Source: Candidatus Baltobacteraceae bacterium
GTDB taxonomy: Bacteria > Vulcanimicrobiota > Vulcanimicrobiia > Vulcanimicrobiales > Vulcanimicrobiaceae
DNA: 64,000 nt
Assembly: GCA_036488875.1 (NCBI GenBank)
Contig: DASXGW010000002.1
Location: 62,001-126,000, forward strand
Reading direction: 5' to 3'
Part shown: positions 54,869-62,946 of the stretch, piece by piece
How positions within the stretch are numbered: position 1 is the stretch's first letter
How the letters are laid out: every line of letters starts with the position of its first letter
Program-made: the position numbers and the translations under genes
The notes under the pieces: generated by a model
The model's input: the letters and a program-made list of their open reading frames with translations, nothing else
The model's database searches: none
Told to the model about the DNA's origin: nothing

Positions 54869-56223
54869 CATATTCCCGCATGGTGCCGATGCTGCTGCTG
54901 GCGGTTCTCTTGTGCGCGGCCGTCGAACGCAGCGCAATAACGATCGACGCTCACGACGTCGACATTAGCGACGTGATTTCGTTGTTAGCGGCGGAGTCAG
55001 GCGTGAACTTGGTCACGGATCGATCGGTCAAACCAGAACGCATCACGGTACACTTGCACGACGTCAGTTTCGAGGAGGCACTGCAGGCGATTACCGTCGC
55101 GCACGGGCTGTCGGTGCGCCGCGAAGGCTCGATTCTCATCGTCGCGAGTGGCCAGTCTCAGAGTACCGCGAACGCTACCGCGGTTTTTGCACTGCACCAC
55201 GCGGAGCCCGAAGACGTGGCGCGCGAGCTCACCGCGGTTCTGCCGCAAGGAACCGTCGTGGTTCCCGACAAGCGCACGGGCGCGCTCTTCGTCGGCGGCG
55301 ACGCGTCGGTCGCGAGCCGTGCGCGCACGCTGGTTGGCGCGTTGGATTCCGCGCGGTTATCGGAGGCGGGCGGCTCGCGAACCACATCGTATCCTCTGCG
55401 GTACCTACGGCCCGATGATGCCGTCGCCAAGCTCAAGGCGCTGTTGCCCGACGGCAACGTGCTCGCCGACGAGGAGCAGAACGCGGTGCTGGTGTCGGGC
55501 GGGGAGCGCGTGCAGTCGGTTGCCAGGGGATTGCTCGCGCAGATCGACGTCGCAAGCCCGCAGGTCCTGTTCGAGGTCAAAGTCGCCGACCTGACGCCCG
55601 TGAACGACTCGAGCAACGTCGGTTTCGAGTTCGGTGGGTTGGATCTGACCGGCCAGCCGCTTCCGGGTGCGGCGACCTATGCCTTTACGACGGGAACGAT
55701 ACCGGTCAACGCCCGCCTGAACTTGCTGGTGAGCAAAGGCCACGCGCAGATTCTGGCGACACCGAAGCTCGTGACGATTAACAACAAGGAAGCGAATCTC
55801 ATGATCGGAGAGACCTACCCGATCGTCTATAGTACCTCGGTACTCGGTGGACAAAACGTGCAATACGTGGATATCGGGGTTCATCTTCGCTTGACGCCGA
55901 CTATCGGCTCCGACGGCAGCGTCACGGCGGACCTCCATCCGGAGTACAGCGAGCTCGTCGGCTTTACGTCGACCGGCTATCCGATCGTCGCCAATCGAAA
56001 GATCGATTCGACATTGCGGGTCCAAGACGGTTCCACGATCGTGCTCGGCGGCCTCATGCGCGACACAAGCAGTGAGACCATCGATAAGGTTCCGGGCCTC
56101 GGCGATATTCCGATTATCGGCGGTTTGTTCAAGAACAAGCAAACCAATCACGAACGCGACGAGATCGTATTCTTGATTACGCCGCACGTTATCTATCCAG
56201 GCAGCACCCCACCGGCTAAGTAG
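54865..56223 (+). CDS. pilQ: PilQ-like secretin
   Basis: A 452-residue outer-membrane secretin. It has a signal peptide, an STN/N0 domain ('ITIDAHDVDISDVISLLAAE'), two NolW-like modules ('ATAVFALHHAEPEDVAREL', 'TSYPLRYLRPDDAVAKLKAL') and the C-terminal secretin domain with 'SSETIDKVPGLGDIPIIGGL'. It is shorter than proteobacterial PilQ because AMIN domains are absent. It implies an outer membrane. GTG start. No pilB, pilT or pilC lies in the window. Confidence 0.9.
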   Translation: MTYSRMVPMLLLAVLLCAAVERSAITIDAHDVDISDVISLLAAESGVNLVTDRSVKPERITVHLHDVSFEEALQAITVAHGLSVRREGSILIVASGQSQSTANATAVFALHHAEPEDVARELTAVLPQGTVVVPDKRTGALFVGGDASVASRARTLVGALDSARLSEAGGSRTTSYPLRYLRPDDAVAKLKALLPDGNVLADEEQNAVLVSGGERVQSVARGLLAQIDVASPQVLFEVKVADLTPVNDSSNVGFEFGGLDLTGQPLPGAATYAFTTGTIPVNARLNLLVSKGHAQILATPKLVTINNKEANLMIGETYPIVYSTSVLGGQNVQYVDIGVHLRLTPTIGSDGSVTADLHPEYSELVGFTSTGYPIVANRKIDSTLRVQDGSTIVLGGLMRDTSSETIDKVPGLGDIPIIGGLFKNKQTNHERDEIVFLITPHVIYPGSTPPAK

Positions 56224-56272
56224 AAGGGAAGCGCACCAGGAGAGGTCTTCGCAGTACTGAAAGCCTCAACGC

Positions 56273-57601
56273 ATGGGAACTTCTTTGAAGATGGGCGGGC
56301 GAAGCTATTTCTACGCCGCGCGCGTCGCCGTCGCGAGCGTGATCGGCACGTCGATCGAGTGGTACGATTTCTTCATTTTCGGACTTTCGGCGGCGCTGGT
56401 ATTCCCCACGCTCTTTTTTCCAAAGGCCGATCCGCTCGCGGGGTTGCTCGCCTCGTATGTGATCTTCTGGGTTGGATTTTTAGGACGCCCCCTCGGGGGC
56501 GTCATTTTCGGTCACTTCGGGGATCGTCTCGGACGCAGAACGATGCTCGTCATTACTCTGACGACGATGGGCGTAGCGACCTGTGCGATTGGATTGCTGC
56601 CCACACAATCGAAAATCGGCGATTTGGCGCCGGTGCTGCTGCTGATTCTGCGACTGCTACAAGGTGCGGCGATCGGCGGCGAATGGGGCGGTGCCGTATT
56701 GATGGCGACCGAGCATGCGCCGGATCGGTCGCGCGGTTTCTTTGGCAGTCTGCCGCAGATTGGCGTGCCGATTGGCTTGATTCTTTCAAACCTGGTCTAT
56801 CGCACGGTGGCGGGACACGGAGAAGCTGCGCTGCTCGCCTTTGGCTGGCGCGTGCCGTTTCTCTTCAGCATCGTTTTGGTGGTCGTTGGTTTGCTCGTCC
56901 GGCTCAGCGTCGACGAGACTCCGGCGTTCAAGCGCGTGCGCGATCGCGCGGAACTGGTAAAGGCACCTATACTTACCGTGCTTACGCGCGACTGGAAACC
57001 GGTCCTGATCGGGAGCGCCATCTTCTTGGTCGTCAACGGCGGATTCTATTTGCGCGCCGTGCAGATATTCAGCTATGCCGCCGGTCCACATTCGACATTG
57101 AAGATCGATCCGAGCGTCATCCTTAACGCGCTCATCGTGGGCGGCTGCTTTGCTCTCCTCGCACTGCCGGCATCGGGATATCTTGCCGATCGCTTCGGCC
57201 GCCGTCCGGTTTGCCTGGCTGGCGCGGTGCTAAGCATAGCGCTCGCGTTTCCGACGTACTCGCTCATCGACACACGTAATCCACTGCTGATAGCCGCGGG
57301 GCTCGCGCTTTGGGAATGCGTCTCGGCGCTCATCGCCGGTCCTCTGCCCGCGCTCTTGTGCGAGCTGTTTCCGAGCAACGTGCGGTACACCGGAGCGTCG
57401 CTGAGCTATCAGTTCGTCTCGATCGTCGGCGGCGGTCTTGCTCCGTTCATCGCCACCGCACTGCTCTCGCTTTCCGGTGGCAGTTCCTGGGTGCTTGCAC
57501 TCTATGTCATGCTCATGGCAGTGATCTCCACAATCGGTGTGCTACTCCTACCGGAGACACGCGAGGTCGCGCTGCTGCCCGCGTTTAATGCGCCATCATG
57601 A
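56273..57601 (+). CDS. MHS-family (MFS) metabolite:proton symporter
   Basis: A 442-residue transporter with 12 predicted helices. The MHS subfamily signature is clear: 'SVIGTSIEWYDFFIFGLSAA', 'GRPLGGVIFGHFGDRLGRRT' and 'LRLLQGAAIGGEWGGAVLMA'. Relatives take up dicarboxylates, proline or betaine. The substrate is not predictable. Its stop overlaps the next gene (ATGA), suggesting a functional link with the sensor-like protein. Confidence 0.9.
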   Translation: MGTSLKMGGRSYFYAARVAVASVIGTSIEWYDFFIFGLSAALVFPTLFFPKADPLAGLLASYVIFWVGFLGRPLGGVIFGHFGDRLGRRTMLVITLTTMGVATCAIGLLPTQSKIGDLAPVLLLILRLLQGAAIGGEWGGAVLMATEHAPDRSRGFFGSLPQIGVPIGLILSNLVYRTVAGHGEAALLAFGWRVPFLFSIVLVVVGLLVRLSVDETPAFKRVRDRAELVKAPILTVLTRDWKPVLIGSAIFLVVNGGFYLRAVQIFSYAAGPHSTLKIDPSVILNALIVGGCFALLALPASGYLADRFGRRPVCLAGAVLSIALAFPTYSLIDTRNPLLIAAGLALWECVSALIAGPLPALLCELFPSNVRYTGASLSYQFVSIVGGGLAPFIATALLSLSGGSSWVLALYVMLMAVISTIGVLLLPETREVALLPAFNAPS

Positions 57602-59424
57602 AGCCCGCTACTTGGCGCGCGATCCTTTTAACGTGCTGTGCTTTCGGGGCGCTCTTGGTGGTTGTGGACTTTTGGAATCAGGCCGGCATCGGCGGTCAGC
57701 CGTGGTACGGTCTATTGGGCGCGTACGTCTCCGGTTCGTCGGAGCCGTGGCACGTTTCCATTCGCGGAATCGATCCCGGTGGGCCGGCCGATCGCGCGGC
57801 TATTCGCGAGGGAGACACGGTCGACGTGCGCGATGCGAGCGTGCTCTTGCGCGTGTCGCTCTTGGGACAGTTCATGGCGAACCGTCCCGTTACGCTGCGC
57901 GTAGAAAACGCCCACGGAAGCGCAGGGCGAACGCTGATTCCGAGAACGTTTTCGATGTTCCGGTTTTGGCAATACGTCGTCTGGGAGCTCGGGTGCTTAT
58001 GGCTGCTGCTCTTTGCGGCGTTGATTGCATGGCGCCGCCCATACGTCGATAATAATCTGCTCCTTTCGACGGTTCTGGTAGCTGCAGCAATCGGAAGCAG
58101 CGCGTCGCTGTTGTTTTCTGCGTGGCCTTGGCCCTGGCCGTACGTGGTCCTTTCGCTAATCGGACAGGCGGAGCCGTTGTCGATTGCGCTCTGGGCTACG
58201 TTGGCTAGTGCTTTTGCGCGGCCGCTCTCACCGGTGCGCCGGCTCGTGCTCGCGCTTACGTATGTAGCCGTCGGAGTCTGGATTCTCTTTGGAAACGGAA
58301 CTCCCGACCGCGCCCCAGGAATGGCATCGCTTACTGGAATGCTCACGCTGTGGTTCGATCCGACCTTCTTCATCGGTCCAGCGTGGATTCTGACCGTTGC
58401 TACGGGGGTTCTCATCGCCGTCGCGTGCAGCGTTTTAGCGATTGTTGCAAGCCGGGGAGTCGAACGGCAACGGGCTGGGTGGTTGCTCGTACCTTGCACG
58501 ATGCTTTTTTGTACCGGCACCTTAACGCTATTTGCCTTCCATTTCCTGTCCTACTCAAGCATCCTCGAGGCAGGGTACGCCAATAGCATAATCACGATCT
58601 GCGCACCGCTAGTTTTGACATACGCGGCACTGAATCGCAGATTGATCGACGTCGGATTCGTGCTCAATCGGACCGTGGTCTTTGCGATTGTCTCGTCGAT
58701 CGTTATCGGCACGTTCATCCTAGTCGAGTGGGCGGCCGGTGAGTGGCTCGTAAACGCCAACCACGTAACCAGCGCGGTCGTCGGTATGGTGGTAGCGCTG
58801 GCGCTGGGCTTGTCGATGCGATATATCCATCGCTACGTCGACCGGTTCGTTGACAACATCCTGTTTCGCAAGCGCCACGAGTCCGAGACGGCGCTGCGCC
58901 GTTTTGCCCACGAGGCCGCCTACATCAACGAACCCGCAGTGCTCTTAGAACGTACGCTCAAGACGGTGCGCGATCACACGACCGCGGAGAGTTCCTACAT
59001 CGTACTGCGTAACGGTTCGGCGGCATATTCATCGGCTTCCGAGCCGCGTGCAGAGATCAGTGAGAACGATCCGGCGATCGTCGAGTTAAAAGCCTGGAGC
59101 AAGCCGGTTGACCTGCACGCCGTTACCGGCTCGCACCTTCACGGGGAGCTGGCATTTCCAATGGCGTCGCGCGGCCAGCTCGTCGGCGCGCTCGTATGCG
59201 GTCCAAAGCGCGACGGCGAAGCCTATGCGCCGGATGAAACCGAAGCCCTCGCTGCATTGGCGCACGGCGTCGGCAGTGCGCTCGACGTGCTCGAAGCGCG
59301 CGAAGGACAGCCGAGCGGGAACGTCATGGCCGATCTCGCCCAATCGGTTCGCGAGCTGTCGGAGATTACGCGGAGCTTACCCGATGCGCTCGCCAAAATA
59401 GTCCAAGAACGAGCTGCCAGATAA
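57598..59424 (+). CDS. PDZ-membrane-GAF sensor-like protein without kinase
   Basis: A 608-residue protein: one N-terminal helix, an extracytoplasmic PDZ-like domain ('IRGIDPGGPADRAAIREGDT', about residues 54-100), seven to eight membrane helices (about 120-400), a linker helix and a GAF-like domain ('EPAVLLERTLKTVRDHTTAE', 'GELAFPMASRGQLVGALVCG'). The layout is that of a histidine kinase sensor, but it ends without HisKA or ATPase domains. It may regulate the overlapping transporter or pass signals to another protein. Its 3' end overlaps the convergent gene by 59 bp. Confidence 0.75.
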   Translation: MKPATWRAILLTCCAFGALLVVVDFWNQAGIGGQPWYGLLGAYVSGSSEPWHVSIRGIDPGGPADRAAIREGDTVDVRDASVLLRVSLLGQFMANRPVTLRVENAHGSAGRTLIPRTFSMFRFWQYVVWELGCLWLLLFAALIAWRRPYVDNNLLLSTVLVAAAIGSSASLLFSAWPWPWPYVVLSLIGQAEPLSIALWATLASAFARPLSPVRRLVLALTYVAVGVWILFGNGTPDRAPGMASLTGMLTLWFDPTFFIGPAWILTVATGVLIAVACSVLAIVASRGVERQRAGWLLVPCTMLFCTGTLTLFAFHFLSYSSILEAGYANSIITICAPLVLTYAALNRRLIDVGFVLNRTVVFAIVSSIVIGTFILVEWAAGEWLVNANHVTSAVVGMVVALALGLSMRYIHRYVDRFVDNILFRKRHESETALRRFAHEAAYINEPAVLLERTLKTVRDHTTAESSYIVLRNGSAAYSSASEPRAEISENDPAIVELKAWSKPVDLHAVTGSHLHGELAFPMASRGQLVGALVCGPKRDGEAYAPDETEALAALAHGVGSALDVLEAREGQPSGNVMADLAQSVRELSEITRSLPDALAKIVQERAAR

Positions 59425-60031
59425 GGATCGGCAGGGCCGAGAACGCAACGTTGTGCGGCGTGAGAACTTGGAACGCGAACAGCGCAGCTATTTGCGCGAT
59501 CGCCAGCACGAGACCGCATAGGGCGAGCGCTCGCAGTTCTCTCATCACGACCGGTTCCAGCGATAGAAGAATGATCCCTAGGGCCGTCAGTAGGATTGCA
59601 AACTTCGTCGCATATTGAATGATGATCGCACCCCCAGCGATCGCCGCTTGCATGTCGAGCGGCGCCCCGCCGCCCAGCGTTAAATGCGGTGCGGCAAACG
59701 CCGGAATAAGGAAGCCGTCGAAGCTGGCGGCGACGCAAATCCCCGCGGTTGCGGCGCAGAACGCGACGGCGGCGAAGGCCGGTAGCGGGCGATCGAACCC
59801 GAGCAGTCTGCAGAACGCGAGGATGCAGGTTAAAGCCGCCAGTTCAAAAGCGATCGCCGCGGCGTGCATGCCGCCTAAATGAGAACGCGCTTCATAGAGG
59901 CGCGCCAGAAGCTCTTGGCCGCTCAGTCCGTGCCTGCCGCCCGCGGCGGGATGCGCTAAGAGGGCAAAGAACATCAACGCCGTGACGGCAATGAGAATCG
60001 ACGCAAAAGCGCCGCTGCGGTTCTGCTGCAT
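59366..60031 (-). CDS. Hypothetical membrane protein
   Basis: A 221-residue protein with about six hydrophobic segments, alternating 'FASILIAVTALMFFALLA' and 'QIAALFAFQVLTPHNVAFSA'. No named family recognised. ATG at 60031, seven bases after TACGCT, which could be a -10 for a leaderless transcript. It is divergent from a TetR gene with 21 bp between, so it is a likely TetR target. Confidence 0.6.
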   Translation of the reverse strand: MQQNRSGAFASILIAVTALMFFALLAHPAAGGRHGLSGQELLARLYEARSHLGGMHAAAIAFELAALTCILAFCRLLGFDRPLPAFAAVAFCAATAGICVAASFDGFLIPAFAAPHLTLGGGAPLDMQAAIAGGAIIIQYATKFAILLTALGIILLSLEPVVMRELRALALCGLVLAIAQIAALFAFQVLTPHNVAFSALPILIWQLVLGLFWRAHRVSSA

Positions 60032-60052
60032 GTCGACCAGCGTAGCGTCGTC

Positions 60053-60598
60053 GTGAGCGGACGCGGTAGACACTCGAGCCGAGGTGTCCGAAAAAGCCGC
60101 GAAGCGATCGTGGCGACGTTTAACGCGCTCGTGCTTAACGGCCACTACGCGGAGTTGGGCGTACGGGAGCTCGCGCGGAAAGCCGGCGTCGGCCGCTCGA
60201 CGTTCTACCAGCACTTCGACGACAAGACGGCCCTGCTCGTCGAAGCCATGTATCCGCTGCTTTCCATCGTTGCGAACGCCGCGGCGGGAAATGAAGCGCC
60301 CAAGCTGCCCTGGGTTCTCGCCCATTTCGAAGAGCAGCGCGCAAACGCGCTCGAGTTTTTTGCGTCTGCGGAACGCGCGGCCATCGAAAGCGCCGTGACG
60401 AAACTCATCGAGCCGCAATTGCCGCGCAGCTCGACTCCACTGCCGCGAGCCACGATCGCTTCGACGCTCTCGCGTACGGCGCTCGGTCTTATCGCCGATT
60501 GGCTCGCGGCCGAGCAGCGCGTTGGGGCAGAGGAGCTCGCCGCGGTCGTGACCAGAACGATGCTGGCCTGCCGCAGCGCGCTCCTCGTTACCGGTTAA
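60053..60598 (+). CDS. TetR/AcrR family regulator
   Basis: A 181-residue repressor with the TetR helix-turn-helix 'GVRELARKAGVGRSTFYQHF' and a variable ligand-binding C-terminus. It probably represses the divergent membrane-protein gene and itself through the 21-bp spacer. GTG start. It is convergent with the DJ-1 gene, overlapping by 4 bp. Confidence 0.9.
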   Translation: MSGRGRHSSRGVRKSREAIVATFNALVLNGHYAELGVRELARKAGVGRSTFYQHFDDKTALLVEAMYPLLSIVANAAAGNEAPKLPWVLAHFEEQRANALEFFASAERAAIESAVTKLIEPQLPRSSTPLPRATIASTLSRTALGLIADWLAAEQRVGAEELAAVVTRTMLACRSALLVTG

Positions 60599-61164
60599 TG
60601 CCTAGCGCCGGCGGCCAGCCCTTGCGTCGCGAACAGTTCGATCATGGCGTCGTTGAACTGCGGGATATCGTCGGGCTTGCGGCTGGTCACGATGCGCTCG
60701 TCGCGGACGACCGGTTCGTCGACCCAATCGCCGCCGGCGTTGAGGATATCGGTTTTCAGCGAAGGCCACGACGTAACGCGACGGCCGCGCACGATGCCCG
60801 TCTCCACGAGCATCCACGGTCCGTGGCAGATCACTGCAATCGGTTTCTTTGCGGTATCGAACGCGCGGACGAAGAGCACCGCCTTGCCGTTCATGCGCAG
60901 TACGTCCGGGCTGCGCACGCCGCCGGGGATCAGCAGGGCATCGTACTGCGCCGGATCGGCGTCGGCAAGTGTGACGTCGACCGGAAACGTATCGCCCTTG
61001 TCGTCGTGATTGGCAGCCTGCACTTCGTCCTTCTGCGGCGAGACCAACGTCGTTTGCGCTCCCGCTTGCTCCAGAGCGGCGCGCGGTTTCTCCATCTCGA
61101 CTTGCTCGAATCCGTTTTCCACGAGAATCGCAACGCGGAGTCCGTTTAACGTTTGTTGTGCCAT
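60595..61164 (-). CDS. DJ-1/PfpI family protein
   Basis: A 189-residue class I glutamine amidotransferase-like protein. The nucleophile elbow is in 'IAVICHGPWMLVETG' (Cys-His-Gly). Similar PfpI/YhbO-type proteins act in stress protection or deglycation; protease claims are disputed. ATG at 61164. It stands alone on its strand before aroC. Confidence 0.9.
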   Translation of the reverse strand: MAQQTLNGLRVAILVENGFEQVEMEKPRAALEQAGAQTTLVSPQKDEVQAANHDDKGDTFPVDVTLADADPAQYDALLIPGGVRSPDVLRMNGKAVLFVRAFDTAKKPIAVICHGPWMLVETGIVRGRRVTSWPSLKTDILNAGGDWVDEPVVRDERIVTSRKPDDIPQFNDAMIELFATQGLAAGARH

Positions 61165-61247
61165 AGCGCTCTCGTACCCGCCATCCCAAGGGCCCCAAAA
61201 CGGCGCAAGAGTAGCCGCACGGCCGCACGCCGAAGAGGCAAAAACGC

Positions 61248-62420
61248 ATGTTTCGTTACCTGACAGCCGGCGAATCGCATGGGCCGGCGCTCGTCGGCAT
61301 CCTCGACGGCATCCCCGCGCACCTCAAGCTCGACGTTTCGGCGATCAACGCGACGCTCGCACGCCGCCAGGGCGGCTACGGACGCGGCGCTCGCATGAAA
61401 ATCGAGCAAGACGAGGTCGAGTTCTTGGCCGGCGTGCGCGGCAGCGAGACGCTTGGGTCGCCGATCGCGGCAATCGTGCGCAACCGCGACCATCTGACGC
61501 CGAAGGTTCGGGCGTTGATGGATCCGCTGACGGGCGCCGGCGATCCGTTGACCAATCCGCGGCCGGGTCACGCCGACTTTGCGGGGGCGTTAAAGTACCG
61601 GCAGCGCGACTTACGTAACGTCCTCGAGCGCGCGAGTGCGCGCGAAACCGCCATGCGCGTCTGTCTGGGCGCCATCTGCGCGCAGTTTCTCGAAGCGCTC
61701 GGCGTCACGACGCGCAGTTACGTGCAACGCATCGGCGCCGTCGAAGCGGACGAACTCGACGATTGGAATCAAGACGACGTCGAAGCGAGCGACGTGCGTT
61801 GCCCGCATCCCGAGAGCGCACAGCGCATGATCGACGCCATCGATGCGGCCAAAGCCGCGGGCGACACGCTCGGCGGTCAGTTTATCGTGCGCGTCGACGG
61901 TCTGCCGGTCGGCATCGGCAGCAATCGCCAGCCGGAGCAGCGCCTCGACGGAATTCTCGCGGGCGCCGTGATGGGCATGCAAACGGTAAAAGCGGTGGAG
62001 ATCGGCATGGGGGCCGGCGTCGCGTCGCGGCCGGGTTCGCAAGCGCACGACGTCTTCGCGCTCGCCGGCGACGGCGTGGTTCGCGGCAGCAATCGCGCCG
62101 GCGGCATCGAGGGCGGCATGAGCAACGGTCAACCGATTATCGTGCGCGTTTCCGTCAAACCGATTCCGACGCTGATGAAGGCGTTGCCGTCGGTGAACTT
62201 GCACGCGCGTACGGACGCGCCGGCGACGATCGTGCGCAGCGACGTGTGCGTCGTTCCCGCGGGAGCGATCGTCGGCGAAGCGATGGTGCGTCTCGCGCTG
62301 ATGGCGCCGGTTCTCGAGAAGTACGGCGGCGACTCGATGGAGGAAACGCTCGACAATCTGCGCCGCAGCGCGGACGCCGCGGAATCCTTATTCGAAGGGG
62401 CGGAAACGGAAAACGTATGA
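61248..62420 (+). CDS. aroC: Chorismate synthase
   Basis: A 390-residue FMN-dependent enzyme making chorismate from EPSP. Signatures: 'RYLTAGESHGPALVGILDGI', 'NPRPGHADFAGALKYRQRDL', 'NVLERASARETAMRVCLGAI' and 'GGIEGGMSNGQPIIVRVSVK'. ATG with AGAGG upstream. aroK overlaps its stop (ATGA), and aroB follows, so the three shikimate genes form one operon. Confidence 0.96.
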   Translation: MFRYLTAGESHGPALVGILDGIPAHLKLDVSAINATLARRQGGYGRGARMKIEQDEVEFLAGVRGSETLGSPIAAIVRNRDHLTPKVRALMDPLTGAGDPLTNPRPGHADFAGALKYRQRDLRNVLERASARETAMRVCLGAICAQFLEALGVTTRSYVQRIGAVEADELDDWNQDDVEASDVRCPHPESAQRMIDAIDAAKAAGDTLGGQFIVRVDGLPVGIGSNRQPEQRLDGILAGAVMGMQTVKAVEIGMGAGVASRPGSQAHDVFALAGDGVVRGSNRAGGIEGGMSNGQPIIVRVSVKPIPTLMKALPSVNLHARTDAPATIVRSDVCVVPAGAIVGEAMVRLALMAPVLEKYGGDSMEETLDNLRRSADAAESLFEGAETENV

Positions 62421-62941
62421 AACGGCATTTGGCACTCGTCGGCTTCATGGCGGCGGGTAAATCCACTATCGGCAAGCGCCTGGCGCGCAAGCTCAAGAGC
62501 GCCTTTTACGATATCGACGACGTCGTGGTGCGCGATCATGGCGCGATCTCGGACATTTTTTATAACGAAGGCGAGACGGCGTTCCGGCGCTACGAGAAAG
62601 CCGCGCTCGCCGAAGTGCTCGAAAACGGCGAGGCGGGCATCGTCGCGCTCGGCGGCGGCGCCCTGACGATCGAAGAGAACCAAAAACTGCTCAAGAAGCG
62701 CGCCTACCGCGTCTTCGTGAAAGTGTCGCCCGAACAAGCGCTGGAACGGATGCGGCGCAGTAAGGTCGTTCGACCGCTGCTCGGGCCCACGCCGGCGCTG
62801 AATAAGATCCGCGAGCTGTATACCAAGCGCATGCCGCAATACGCGCATGCCGACTACGTGGTGGAAGTCGACGGGATGACCACCTCGCAGGCCGTCGACG
62901 ATATCATCGCGTGGCTGCACAAGAAGAAGATTCACCTCTAA
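62417..62941 (+). CDS. aroK: Shikimate kinase
   Basis: A 174-residue P-loop kinase: Walker A 'VGFMAAGKSTIGKRLA', shikimate-binding 'YDIDDVVVRDHGAISDIF' and 'IVALGGGALTIEENQKL'. It phosphorylates shikimate at the 3-position. Its ATG overlaps aroC by 4 bp; aroB begins 5 bp after its stop. Confidence 0.94.
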   Translation: MKRHLALVGFMAAGKSTIGKRLARKLKSAFYDIDDVVVRDHGAISDIFYNEGETAFRRYEKAALAEVLENGEAGIVALGGGALTIEENQKLLKKRAYRVFVKVSPEQALERMRRSKVVRPLLGPTPALNKIRELYTKRMPQYAHADYVVEVDGMTTSQAVDDIIAWLHKKKIHL

Positions 62942-62946
62942 CGCGG

